From contig JADKEB010000033.1 in NCBI GenBank assembly GCA_016718205.1, positions 186,001-250,000 of the forward strand: a stretch of DNA of 64,000 bases. Direction: 5' to 3'. Of this stretch, positions 39,446 to 49,586 are shown piece after piece. The DNA comes from Saprospiraceae bacterium. GTDB taxonomy: Bacteria > Bacteroidota > Bacteroidia > Chitinophagales > Saprospiraceae. The notes below the pieces were generated by a model that was not told the DNA's origin, ran no database searches, and saw only the letters and a list, made by a program, of their open reading frames with translations. Numbering within the stretch: position 1 is the first letter of the stretch; each line of letters begins with the position of its first letter. The translations under genes and the position numbers were made by a program.

Positions 39446-39524
39446 ATGGCACTAAAGTTTAGTGAATTAAGAAAATTAATGCAAAAGTAGTGAATAAAGT
39501 TCTACAAAAGAAAAAAAGAATTAT

Positions 39525-39555
39525 TTTGATAAATCAGAAAGAAGTTCTACATTTG
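39525..39555 (+). promoter_or_regulatory. Promoter of the E4 primase operon
   Basis: TTTG 39525-39528, 19 bp, TACATTTG 39548-39555, with the same GTTCTACA repeats as in E1. Confidence 0.8.
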
Positions 39556-39600
39556 TGCCAAATGTTCTACATTAATAATTTTTTAAAATATTTTCATCAA

Positions 39601-40923
39601 ATGGAAATCTCAGTAATAAAAACCCGCCTGACCTTAGCGCAAGTATTACATTACTACCACCTGAAACCAGATAAAAACTTAAGATTGTGCTGCCCTTTCC
39701 ATGATGACAAGACACCGAGTCTACAGCTGTACTACAAAACCCATACAGCGTATTGTTTTAGCAGCAACTGCAAGACGCACGGCAAGAGTATGGACGTGAT
39801 CGACTTCATCATGAATAAAGAGAACTGTACCAAACACGAAGCATTAAAGAAAGCTACTGAAATGATCACAGGCGAAGGCTTAAAAGCTGCGCCACCAGCT
39901 GACCGACTGACGACACTCCATAAAATATTTACCTACTTCAAAAACGGAGTAGTCAATAGCCAGCCAGCGAAAGCGTACATACAAAAGAGACACCTAAATG
40001 CCGATGCCATAGATATAGGCTTTAATAGTGGCCAGTTCCATTACAAACAAAACGACGCAGCGGAAGCGATGCAGGAATATCTGAATATCGGCCTACTGTT
40101 GGAGTTGGGTGTGATGAGTCGCTTTGGCAAACCAGCCTACAAACCCTTTGGCAAACATTGTATCGTCTTTGCGCTCCGTGATCAGGAAAAGCGAGTGGTG
40201 AGCCTGTACTTCAGGAGTATGTCGGACGATAAGAGCCAGCGGCATTTTTATCTCAAAGACCGCCAAGGATTGTATCCCAAATACCCAAGAGAGAACACGC
40301 AAAAACTCATCATCACGGAGAGCATCATCGATGCCGCTACGATCTTCCAACTCCATATAGACAACGTGGACAATCAGATCACGACGGTATTGGCCTTGTA
40401 TGGTACTAACGGATGGACGGACGAACACACCACAGCAATACAGGCACTACCAGAACTCAATGAAATCATCTTCTTTTTAAATGGAGATGAACCAGGAGTA
40501 AAAGCAGTACAGAAATATGCGCCCATGATGAAATCCACCTACCCAAAAGTAAAAGTATCAAATGTAGAAGTACCACACAACGAAGATGTGAACAGCTTAC
40601 TAGACAGCCACAGCGAAGAAATAATAATCCACCTGATCAAAGAAAGAAAAGAGATAGAATTTTTATTTTCAACTGAGAAATCAAATGAAAATAAAAAGAC
40701 AGAACAAGCAGAAAGCCCAATCTTTGCACGGGAAGAAGTGGAAGTAAACACAATAACTTCTACACCTGAAGAAAAAGAAAATCAAGTCAAAACAAACGGT
40801 CTAGATACCCAAAATCCCTACAACCTGAAATATGCCAGCGAAGCGGCCAGCTATCAAATCAAAGGCTTCAAAACCGATCAGATGGACAGCCTAAAGATAA
40901 CCTTACAAATAGCGTTAAATTAA
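39601..40923 (+). CDS. CHC2/TOPRIM primase of E4 (intact)
   Basis: 440 residues and the best reference for the type I primase. CHC2 zinc finger at residues 29-58 (CCPFHDDKTPS, CFSSNC), then a linker, a TOPRIM domain at about 230-310 (KLIITESIIDAATI with catalytic Glu; VLALYGTNGW; IIFFLNGDEPGVKAV). The usual DxD is NxD (NGDE), unlike type II (DGDE), so metal binding may be altered. The C-terminal third is acidic and poorly conserved, ending with a beta-rich segment before the ATPase gene 7 bp downstream. ATG 39601 chosen because the homologues in E1, E2 and E3 start at the same residue. Confidence 0.85.
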   Translation: MEISVIKTRLTLAQVLHYYHLKPDKNLRLCCPFHDDKTPSLQLYYKTHTAYCFSSNCKTHGKSMDVIDFIMNKENCTKHEALKKATEMITGEGLKAAPPADRLTTLHKIFTYFKNGVVNSQPAKAYIQKRHLNADAIDIGFNSGQFHYKQNDAAEAMQEYLNIGLLLELGVMSRFGKPAYKPFGKHCIVFALRDQEKRVVSLYFRSMSDDKSQRHFYLKDRQGLYPKYPRENTQKLIITESIIDAATIFQLHIDNVDNQITTVLALYGTNGWTDEHTTAIQALPELNEIIFFLNGDEPGVKAVQKYAPMMKSTYPKVKVSNVEVPHNEDVNSLLDSHSEEIIIHLIKERKEIEFLFSTEKSNENKKTEQAESPIFAREEVEVNTITSTPEEKENQVKTNGLDTQNPYNLKYASEAASYQIKGFKTDQMDSLKITLQIALN

Positions 40924-40930
40924 CATCACC

Positions 40931-42315
40931 ATGCAAAGCATCACGTTAAAACTGGACCTGTACGAATACAAACAAGTAGAAGCCACGAGCAAACTCATGG
41001 CCGAAAAGTTGGGCATCAGCAGAGAGACTGCGGAGGCCGATTTAACGAGATTGGCCAGCTTGCTGAGCATTACAGAGACAAAGCCCAATACCAAAAAGGG
41101 AGAGGTCAGCAAAGCCCGAAAGTACAGATACCACCAGCGACAGTAAGCAAGTGTATAGACTTCTTAAAACAATCAAACCTGATGGACAAGTTCAATGAAT
41201 ACATAGGGAGCGCAGGCATCATCGGCGAGGAAACCAATCGGATATTATTGTTCACTATTGCGAGTTCGTACAAGATGCCCGACACGCTGCACGGCCTGAT
41301 CCAAGGCTCGTCAGGCAGCGGAAAAACAAGACTGCTGAAGATCATCAGCCAGCTGATGCCTGACGAAGATGTAAAACGATACACGAGAGTAACAGACAAT
41401 AGTTTTTATAATCAGGATGAATATTTTTTTGTAAATAAACTCTTATGTTTTGAAGATCTGGACGGCTTAAAAGAAGATGCACAACTAGCCGTAAGAGAGC
41501 TGCAGAGTAATGAAATACTAATCACTAGCACCAGTATCAAAGACAGCAACGGCAGTATCCGAGGCGGAGAACGTACCGTACGCGGCCCGATCGCAAGCCT
41601 TGCTTGCACTACTAAAGGCGAAATATATGAGGACAACGTGAGCCGTTCTTTCCTGATCGCCGTAGATGAAAGCAAAGAACAAACCCAAAGGATCATCCAG
41701 TATCAAAACGAAGTAGCGGCAGGAAACATCAACAGAGACGAACAAAAAAACATCGTCACTTTTGTCCAGAATTGTATGAGATTGCTCAAACCTTATGATG
41801 TGATCAATCCGTATGCCAACAAGATCAAACTACCTGAAGAAGCGCACAAAATAAGACGGCTCAATGAGCTGTACCAAAGCTTTGTAAGACAAATCACCAT
41901 ACTGAACCAATACCAAAGAAAGCAAGACAAACAAGGGCGACTGATCAGCGAGAAACAAGACCTGCAGATAGCTTGTGACATCTTGTTTGAAAGCATCGTG
42001 CTGAAGGTGGACGAGTTAGATGGTAGCCTGAGACAGTTTTATGAAAAAATGAAAAGCTACGTCAGAGCCAAAGCACAAAAAGAAGGCAAACAAGAAAAAG
42101 ACATCGACTTCAATCGTTTTGAAATCCGAGAAGCCACAGGCGTAAGCAAAACCCAGCAACATTACTACATCAGTAAGCTAATAGAACTCGAGTACCTGCA
42201 ACAAAATGGCTACGCCAACCGAGGGTTTAAATACAAGATTGCCCACTGGGACAATATCGCAGCCGTGAGAGCGAGGATAAAAGACTACCTACAAAACCAA
42301 CTCAATGTATTATAA
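40931..42315 (+). CDS. AAA+ ATPase/helicase-like protein of E4 (one frameshift)
   Basis: Near-identical to 14881-16266. One base is missing at 41064 (TTGCTGAGC against TTGCTAGAGC), which breaks the N-terminal region; from ATG 41182 the frame is continuous with GSSGSGKT, FEDLDG and the C-terminal winged-helix-like region. Confidence 0.8.
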
Positions 42316-42468
42316 CTACGACCAAAAAAGTAGATAAATATTAGTAAACACAGAACACCAAGGAACGCCAGACCGAACGCCAGCGCCATATCTACGATGA
42401 TAATAAAATACTGATAATCAAAATAATGAGTTGCGTTTATGCTTCTGGTGTTCACCGTTCGCAAAAGT

Positions 42469-43431
42469 ATGGATACCATGAGCAGACCAAAAAGCATCGT
42501 AATACTAACACCCGAATACCAACAATTATCAGATCGGAGTTATCAATATCGGGTAAAATGTGGCTACAAGCCAGAGAGTAGCAGGACAAAACAGTTGGGC
42601 CTAGAAGAGTTTTTTTATTGGCTGGAGCAAAGAGCCATTGCCAAAATAGCGGACGTAAAGACGCATGATATACAAAGCTTTTATACCTATATCAGCGATC
42701 GGCCAAACAAAAAGAATCAAGGTAGTTTAAGCGCAAAGACCACATTTAACATTATGAAAACCGTCAGCGATTGCTTCAGTATGTTGCAGGAGCAAGGAGA
42801 GATACAGATCAATCCAGTGACGGTATTAAAGTTCCCCTACCCGAGGGATTATGCAGAGAGAGAAATATTGACATTAGAAGAAATAAACCAGCTGTATGAT
42901 GCTTGTAGCAATGTATGGGAAAGAGCCATACTCAGTTTAGCCTACGGCTGTGGCTTGCGAGTGGGCGAAGTAGAAAACCTAAAAATCGAAGATATACGGC
43001 TACGTGAAAAAATCGTCATCGTCACCAGTGGTAAAGGCAATAAACGTCGGGCAATACCGATGAGTCCGGGCGTAGCCCGAGACCTGTCAGACTATTATTT
43101 TAACCATCGGGACACCATGACCACAGGCAAAGATTACAATGAAAAAGACCGTGCTTTTATGCTCAATAACCGAGGCGGACGACTAAGAGAACACACATGT
43201 AATAAATACCTGAGACGCATGATTGCACAGACACAAAATGAATCATTACAAGGCAGAGATATAGGCATGCACTGCCTACGGCACAGCATAGCCACGCACC
43301 TGATAGAGCAAGGCATACCACTCGATCAGGTAAGGCAGTTTTTAGGACACAGTCAGTTGGAGACCACACAAGGATATACCAGGATCAGCAAAGAACAAAT
43401 CAAAAAAATGATAGAAGGCCATGACGATTGA
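42469..43431 (+). CDS. Tyrosine recombinase 1 of E4
   Basis: Near-identical to 16419-17381; complete catalytic set (YGCGLRVGEV, HCLRHSIATHL, LGHSQLETTQGY). Overlaps recombinase 2 by 11 bp. Intact, so E4 may still be able to move. Confidence 0.9.
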   Translation: MDTMSRPKSIVILTPEYQQLSDRSYQYRVKCGYKPESSRTKQLGLEEFFYWLEQRAIAKIADVKTHDIQSFYTYISDRPNKKNQGSLSAKTTFNIMKTVSDCFSMLQEQGEIQINPVTVLKFPYPRDYAEREILTLEEINQLYDACSNVWERAILSLAYGCGLRVGEVENLKIEDIRLREKIVIVTSGKGNKRRAIPMSPGVARDLSDYYFNHRDTMTTGKDYNEKDRAFMLNNRGGRLREHTCNKYLRRMIAQTQNESLQGRDIGMHCLRHSIATHLIEQGIPLDQVRQFLGHSQLETTQGYTRISKEQIKKMIEGHDD

Positions 43432-44329
43432 GACATTTATCAAAGCATCATATAGCACTTACTCCGTAAAGCGAATCATGAATATGCTCAAAGAGTACAA
43501 GATCCAAATGGGAGACAAGGCCGATACAGCGAGCTATAGCGAAATCGTAGATTATATAGGATATCTGCGTGGCAGGAAGCTCCATCCCAAAAGTTTAATC
43601 AACCATCTGCAGAGTATAAAAGTATATTTTAGGTACTTGGTAGCTATAGGGAAAAGGTCAGATCATCCCTGCGAAACTTTATACCTAAAAGACCAGATCA
43701 ACAGAGCCATACACGTAGAAGATCTATACACCAAGGAAGAACTCAACGAGCTGTACAATACCTTTGAGTCAGCACCAGATAAACGATCTTGGGCAGTAAA
43801 ATCAGAAGTGGCCAAAGCGAGAGATAAAATCATCCTGGGCTTGCTGATCTACCAAGGATTGACTACAAAAGAAATCACAGGGTTAAAGCTCTCAGATATA
43901 GACATGCAAGAATGTACGGTACGAATACGAGAAGAAAAACTACCAGGAAGGCGATCGAATAAAGGGCGAATACTGGCGTTAAAATCCAAGCAAATACTAT
44001 TGATCCATGACTACCTGAAAGTCCATAGAAAAGTGCTATGGAAGATACCCAAACCCAGCAAGCGAACAGACTATTTTATACTCAATGAACACGGCTTGCA
44101 ACTATGGAATAGCTATCTAAACCGAATGCTGAGAGAAGCTACAGACGACAAGTACAAACCCTTAAAAATACGTCAAAGTGTGATCGCTCACTTGCTCAAA
44201 GAAAACCACGACATCAGGATAGTACAAGAGTTTGCAGGCCATAGAAATGCAGGGAGTACAGAAGCTTACCAAAGGACAGGATTGGAAGAATTAAAGGTAA
44301 ATATCGAGAGGCTACACCCAAGGCAGTAG
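43421..44329 (+). CDS. Tyrosine recombinase 2 of E4, degenerate active site
   Basis: 302 residues, near-identical to 17371-18279, with the same loss of the first catalytic Arg (YQGLTTKEITGL) and His (LKIRQS) and the same retained GHRNAGSTEAY. Intact frame in both copies argues for a maintained role. Confidence 0.85.
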   Translation: MTIETFIKASYSTYSVKRIMNMLKEYKIQMGDKADTASYSEIVDYIGYLRGRKLHPKSLINHLQSIKVYFRYLVAIGKRSDHPCETLYLKDQINRAIHVEDLYTKEELNELYNTFESAPDKRSWAVKSEVAKARDKIILGLLIYQGLTTKEITGLKLSDIDMQECTVRIREEKLPGRRSNKGRILALKSKQILLIHDYLKVHRKVLWKIPKPSKRTDYFILNEHGLQLWNSYLNRMLREATDDKYKPLKIRQSVIAHLLKENHDIRIVQEFAGHRNAGSTEAYQRTGLEELKVNIERLHPRQ

Positions 44330-45603
44330 TAGTAAAATAAATCTCCCCATGGCTCCGGATGAAGTGAAAGCCCACCCAATCCGCCCGCAGGTACGGCTCT
44401 CCACAGCAAGCAAAACACAAAGCCAACGCTCTTGCTGTGGTGTGGTGGTGCAGTCTGTTTTTTGTTGTTTTTGCTTTTACAACCCAAACCACAAAAACCA
44501 AAAATAAAGAACATCAAACAAAAACAACAGGAGCTAAGTTACATAACGTGGCCTTATAGGAGATTTTACCCTTGCTTATGCGAGCATCCAAACCCAAAAA
44601 TTCCTATAAGGACATTATGTAAAATAGCCACCACCACAAGGACAAAAACGCAGGAGGCACCCCTTTCCTGTCTTATTTTGTCCTGAGCCGTACCTTTAAA
44701 CCCACGCTTCCCACCCTGAAAAATGGTATCCTTCGCCAAGGGGAGATTTATTAAAATCCCTTCCATAAAAAACTAACGCCCTACGGTTGTTTACTCATTT
44801 TTACCATTAATGCCCGATAGCCAACTACTAAAGAAAAAGCTTCATCCAAAGGGCATCAATCCTAAAAAAATCGAGTCGATATGACAATATGCCATTGCTC
44901 GATTTTTAGGAGTGAAGGCTGGTTTTGAGCGTTGGGTTTTAGTGAGCCTTTACCCTTAAAAATGAGCAGCCAACCAGAGGGCGGCAGTGCTATCGGAAAG
45001 AGAAAGCCATCATTTAACGACTATCTAAAAACTGGGTGGGGCGTTTGGCGCAGTGGCTATTTAGCATAATGTGGATATGGGTGTGTTACGCCCGTGGCAA
45101 CCATATCAGCACATTATGTTAAGTAGCTCTTCCGCTGATTTTTCTGGCGTAAACAGTACGAAGCGGGCCTTTAGAGTGAAGCGCTTTTTGTTGTAGTGTT
45201 TGAGCGTTGGGTCAGGCTCTTTTATTTTCTTGCATTGGACTTGAGGAATGGTAAAAATAAATGTGCCTATGGAGTGCTGGCACACTACCACAAAAATCAT
45301 GACAGAAAAATCAGCGGACACTGCTTGAGCGTGGGCTGGGTGGGCTATCAAGTATTGTCCCGATTGTAGAGCCTTTGCGTTTGGGTGATCGGGACGCCGC
45401 TTTTATATCCTACTGCTAATCAGCGAATTAATGTTGTCCTATTTTATTTTTAAGCTTCAGATTAGCTTTGCCTTGTGTTCAACCAATTAATGGACCGTAC
45501 TATAAATGTCATTGAAATACCTTTGATGTAAAAAAGGTACAAATGTAACATGTAGTCAAAGCATGAAATTGGAATATTGCAATAAAAATTAAATGAGGTA
45601 AAA

Positions 45604-45724
45604 ATGAATAGAGAATTTTGAATCAAAAAAAGTAAAATGGGAAGCCATGAAAATCAAGTATGAAGCCCTTAAAATTAGAGATAACTATTACTTTGGTCAT
45701 CTGAAGAACTTAGGAAAATATTAG
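45604..45724 (+). CDS. Micro-ORF in the N5 tail (one-base frameshift)
   Basis: ATG at 45604; with one T removed from TTTTG at 45616 it reads MNREFESKKVKWEAMKIKY and on to a TAG at 45722-45724, about 39 residues, charged and helical. It takes the same position as the 34-residue micro-ORF of N3 but is not similar to it. Coding status is uncertain. Confidence 0.3.
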
Positions 45725-45775
45725 CTTTAATAAGTCTTACAAGTTGTTAACTTTTTTTTCAAATGAAAATACTTT

Positions 45776-45806
45776 TTTCAAATGAAAAATAAAAGTCTTA
45801 TCTTTG
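45776..45806 (+). promoter_or_regulatory. Promoter at the end of N5
   Basis: TATCTTTG at 45799-45806 after two copies of the palindrome TTTTCAAATGAAAA. It reads into the GIY-YIG tip and its immunity gene. Confidence 0.5.
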
Positions 45807-45892
45807 TTGCTGTAAGTACGAAGGTATTTACATGTTCTTTGAGCTTGGAGGTGTGTAGGAAAAAGTGAGTTTTGATCTGAAATATTGAGCAG

Positions 45893-46662
45893 AGGTTTAT
45901 GAGCCCAGACCCTCTGAGCGAACTTGCACCTGGATGGACTCCGTACAGATATGGATTTAATAATCCAATTTCCTATACCGATCCAACAGGCATGTTTGAG
46001 ACCGAGGCAGATGCAAAAAAATATGCTAAAGATAATGGTATTAAAACGGGTTGGTTCAGACAAAGCAAAATAGTAGAGAATAGTGATGGTACCTGGTCAA
46101 TTGATAATAAAAAGATGCGACATCAATTAGTGATTTAGGAGGTGATTTAGGAATTGTAAAAGGTTCATTAATTCAAACTGAAGGAGTTCATCTTAGTGAT
46201 ATTGGAATTGATGGCTTTAATGCTTTATCTGATCCTAATTCTGAATCTTATAACCCTAATGCAACCATATATTTAGATTGGACTGATAGAGCATATTTCT
46301 TTGGATCTTTAGCTGGCTTAGCTTCTCCAACGGCAAGAATAGGTACAGCCGCTAAAACAGGTGCGAATGTTGTGTATCATTCCGTGCAAAATGGAGTAAC
46401 CCAATATGTTGGGATTACAAATAATTTAGCAGTAAGAGCAGCACAACATTTAGCAACAAAAGGAATTAATATACAACCATTAATGCAAGGTCTTACAAGA
46501 ACAGATGCAAGAGCAGTGGAACAAGCTTTAATTGAAATCCATGGGTTAGGTAAAAATGGCGGCACATTGTTAAATAAAATAAATAGCATATCGTCAAAAA
46601 ATCCTGCATATGGATCACAATTACAAAGGGGGTATGATTTGTTAAAATCAATAGGTTATTAG
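45893..46662 (+). CDS. Displaced RHS tip C with GIY-YIG-like nuclease domain (one frameshift)
   Basis: Coding resumes at AGGTTTAT with the RHS end (SPDPLSELAPGWTPYRYGF, NNPISYTDPTG), then an adaptor shared with tips 1 and D (EADAKKYAKDNGIKTG). A one-base loss near 46115 shifts the frame (LVI stop at 46138); the other frame continues (ISDLGGDLGIVKGSL). The C-terminal 95 residues hold YHSVQNGVTQYVGITNNLAVRAAQH, fitting the GIY-YIG endonuclease pattern (Y-x(n)-YVGIT, then Arg), and a later Glu (VEQALIEIHGL). The predicted activity is DNA cleavage in the target cell. Confidence 0.7.
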
Positions 46663-46669
46663 TAAAGTA

Positions 46670-47125
46670 ATGGCAAGAATTAAAATTGGAGATATATTTG
46701 AAATCAACACTCCGAAAGGGAAAGCATATTTACACTATGTCCAAAAGGATAGTATTACAGGAGAGTTAATAAGAGTTTTACAAGGATTATATTCTGAGAG
46801 ACCAGCCAACTTAGACAAGTTGGCTGCCTCAGAAGAACGTTATATTATTTCATTTCCGCTTTCAGCAGCCTCAAAGCAAAAGATTGTTGAGCCTGTAGGG
46901 AATTATCACATATCAAATTTTAGCAAACCTAAATTGATGAGAACGGAACACAATATTCGTGGAGAGTTCTTAGGTTGGTATTTGGTTGATACTGAAACTT
47001 GGCAAAGGCAATTGGTAAAAATATTATCACCAGAGCAAAAAAAACTATCTCCTTGGGGTCTTTGGAATGACACACTTTTGATTGAAAATTTAGTTAATGA
47101 TTGGAGTTTAGAAAAATGGGGTTAA
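46670..47125 (+). CDS. Putative immunity protein for tip C (Imm26-like)
   Basis: 151 residues, starting 7 bp after the tip stop. The N-terminus KIGDIFEINTPKGKAYLHYVQ resembles the opening strands of the Imm26 immunity family as I remember it. There is no signal peptide, so a cytoplasmic location fits neutralisation of a nuclease. The stop overlaps the end of the convergent gene by 4 bp. Confidence 0.55.
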   Translation: MARIKIGDIFEINTPKGKAYLHYVQKDSITGELIRVLQGLYSERPANLDKLAASEERYIISFPLSAASKQKIVEPVGNYHISNFSKPKLMRTEHNIRGEFLGWYLVDTETWQRQLVKILSPEQKKLSPWGLWNDTLLIENLVNDWSLEKWG

Positions 47126-47730
47126 TTATTCCACTCGGAGTAATAGTCTTGAACAATTTTAGGCAAGTCAGTTATTGGGTATAGTTGTTTCACATCTTGT
47201 TCATCTAATAATTTTTTATCTATTCTGCTTAAACTCATTTCGGTGTAATACTCACCCAAAACATTGTCTAATAAAATAAAGGCTGCACCAGTCCATTCAG
47301 GAGCTTCATAAAAACCTCTAATATTTAATTCTAAGGCAATCTGCCCATTATCTTTTCCAAAGCGGAAAAATACATCTTCAAAATTTACGATTAAGTTATC
47401 GTATGAAATTTGAGTAATTCCTTTGCGTGGTTGTCTAAAAGCTACGATGTGCCATTTATCAAGGTTTGGGGCTTTCTCTACTAAGTCCTTTACAATAGGA
47501 AAAACACTTTTATTACCATCTGCAGAAATTACAAACTCTCTTTTTCCATCTTCCAATATGGGACTAAACTCAAATACAAGGTCTGAATGAATTTTATTTA
47601 GTTCAGTTTTTAAGATACGGAAAAGAAAATCTTGATTGCGTTCAAAATGGAAAATGGCATCATTATTTTTCTTAAACCAATCCCAAAAAGCATCCTGAAT
47701 ACTTTTTTTTGAAAATAATTTATCAAACAC
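47122..47730 (-). CDS. Conserved hypothetical protein, 202 residues
   Basis: Opens with FDKLFSKKSIQDAFWDWFKKN and contains FEFSPILEDGKREFVISADG and WHIVAFRQPRKG. Proteins with this pattern are widespread in Bacteroidota and other phyla without an assigned function. It lies convergent to the tip-C immunity gene, occupying the place of the TA module in B units, so it is probably cargo of a former element. Confidence 0.6.
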   Translation of the reverse strand: MFDKLFSKKSIQDAFWDWFKKNNDAIFHFERNQDFLFRILKTELNKIHSDLVFEFSPILEDGKREFVISADGNKSVFPIVKDLVEKAPNLDKWHIVAFRQPRKGITQISYDNLIVNFEDVFFRFGKDNGQIALELNIRGFYEAPEWTGAAFILLDNVLGEYYTEMSLSRIDKKLLDEQDVKQLYPITDLPKIVQDYYSEWNN

Positions 47731-48000
47731 TACAGTGCGGTTATATTTTTTTGGAGATAATCTTTGAATCTTTTTTTAGAGACGAAAGTCTCGATGAGTT
47801 TTAGGAGGATATTTTTTTCTTCATCTTCGAGTTCATTGATGAGTTGCAGTTGTTCGATGGTAGCTTTATCAGAGATGGAGATATCAGAAGGGATGACGGA
47901 ATTATCATTATAGAATATGACATCATCTACTGTCAGCCCAAAAATGTTGCGTATAACCTTTGCTTTCTCTTAATTTTTTAAGGCTGTCACCTATCTTCAT
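47730..48000 (-). pseudogene. XRE repressor remnant with internal deletion
   Basis: The N-terminus MKIGDSLKKLRESKG and the C-terminal part (VIRNIFGLTVDDVIFYNDN, KATIEQLQLINELEDEEKNI) belong to a helix-turn-helix repressor, but the central recognition helices are missing and the parts are in different frames. A -7 box TACTTTTG is seen on the reverse strand at 48020-48027. It marks the left end of an element whose body is gone. Confidence 0.65.
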
Positions 48001-48079
48001 AACAATGTCATTTGAGTTGCAAAAGTACGCCATTAGAACAATAATTGCAATAATGAGCGAAATTAGAATAAATATCTGT

Positions 48080-49576
48080 GCTATATAAGATGTGCGCTGT
48101 GGAGTCAATCTAAAGTTGACAGCCGGCAATGAGATCAAGATCATCGATAGCCTCCACATACCATCATGTGGGGCACTGGTGCAGACGTACCCTGGACCAT
48201 GCACCGATGCAAAATACACCGAAGGTTTCAATCAGCAGAGTGTGAATAGGCTGTATGAGTATGTTGGTGGCGGCAATATGACGTACGACCCCAATAAAAA
48301 ACTGACTTTCTACTACAACTATCACAATCTACCCTACCGCATCGTAGGGGCAGAAAACGACCAGTTGCAGCTGCTCTATGGAGCAGATGGTTCTCTACTT
48401 CAGAGAAAATATCTGAAAAATAATATCGTAATCACCAAAACTGATTATCTTCGTGGTGTAGAGTACAAAAGTGATACTCTGGAGTCTGTGCACCACCCTG
48501 ATGGCCGTGCCATCAAGAGCGGGAGCGACTGGATCTACGAATACTGGATCAAAGACCATCTGGGCAATGTCAGGGTCACTTACAGAGATAACAACGGTGA
48601 TAATATCATCGACTTTTCAGATCAAGGAAGCACAAGTGTCCACAATTATTATACCTTTGGCATGGAGTGGATAAATCTTGCTGACACCTTGCAACCTCGT
48701 AATCTCTATCGGTACAATGGAAAGGAGATGATAGAGGAGATGGACCTTAATTTAGCGGGGTATGGCGCGAGAATGATGGATCCTATTCTTGGTAGATTCA
48801 TCAACTCGGACCCATTAAGCGAACTTGCACCTGGATGGACTCCGTACAGATATGGATTTAATAATCCAATTTCCTATACCGATCCAACAGGCATGTTTGA
48901 ATCAAAAGAGGCCGCTAAAAAATATGCAAAAGATAACGATATAAATACTGGTTTTTGGGGAAATGCTCGAATTGAACGACAAAAGGATGGGACTTATGAA
49001 ATAGTTTCTACACATAGATCTGGAGATAATTATTATCATACTAGCACTAAAGATTTTGGTGGCGATATTGGTGTTCAAACTGGTGTAGAAGTTAAAAACA
49101 ATGATGTAATGAGTAGGGAAGTTGGGTGGTTTTCTGATAATCTAACATTAAGAGATGGCTCAACTGTAAGTGAAGGACATAAGGATGTGGGATTTCCAGG
49201 AGGGGCAGCTGCAAAAGCTGGATTAAGTATGGCGTCTTTTGGGGGTGGTTTCTCAAAGGTTAGTTCTTCAATATTAAGTTGGGGAAATAATGCAAAAGGG
49301 CATTTAATTAAACATGCTGACGTCTTAGGATTGGGAGGCCAAACAGCACAGCAACTTCAAAAGATGTTACCTCAATTAAGGGCTGCCGCAAATCAGCTGT
49401 ATAATAACGTTAATCCTGCATTAACAAGAATAGGGACCTGGCCCGGACAAGCTGATAATGTTTTAATGCATATTACAAATGATGGTAAAATGTTGGTTAC
49501 AAAATTAAATGGTGAGTTTATAACAGCAATTCCCAAAACTTCAAACGTTAATTACGTAAAAGCAATACCATACTAA
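48080..49576 (+). CDS. RHS core end fragment with tip D
   Basis: The frame begins abruptly beside the repressor remnant (ATG 48092) at the core segment CGVNLKLTAGNEIKI, matching 8630 onwards in the full gene. It keeps the full core end (KDHLGNVRVTY, RYNGKEM, YGARMMDPILGRFINSDPL, NNPISYTDPTG). The tip has a linker shared with tips 1 and C (AAKKYAKDND) and a C-terminal domain with NNAKGHLIKHADVLGLGG and TRIGTWPGQADNVLMHIT, which resembles small ribonuclease-type (BECR-like) toxin domains; this is a weak guess. The frame is intact over 494 residues. It has no secretion signal of its own. Confidence 0.75.
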
Positions 49577-49586
49577 AAGTTTTATA

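Larger units (their letters stand above)
44338..45900 (+). ncRNA. Conserved structured non-coding region N, copy 5, with long variable tail
   Basis: Matches N2 through the hairpin series, with a local insertion at about 44455-44530 and a long inner stem close to N3 at its base (TTTCTGGCGTAAACAGTACG) but close to N2 at its tip (TTTTTGTTGTAGTGTT with CACACTACCACAAAAA). After GCTGCTAATCAG-like sequence (45420) a 350-bp tail unique to this copy follows, then the shared leader (TTGCTGTAAGTACGAAGG, CATGTTCTTTGAGC) and the junction AGGTTTAT at 45893-45900. Confidence 0.65.

Noticed and set aside
44455..44530. Separate insertion element in N5
   Set aside because: Low-complexity AC/T-rich sequence without repeats or duplications at its ends; not enough to call an element.
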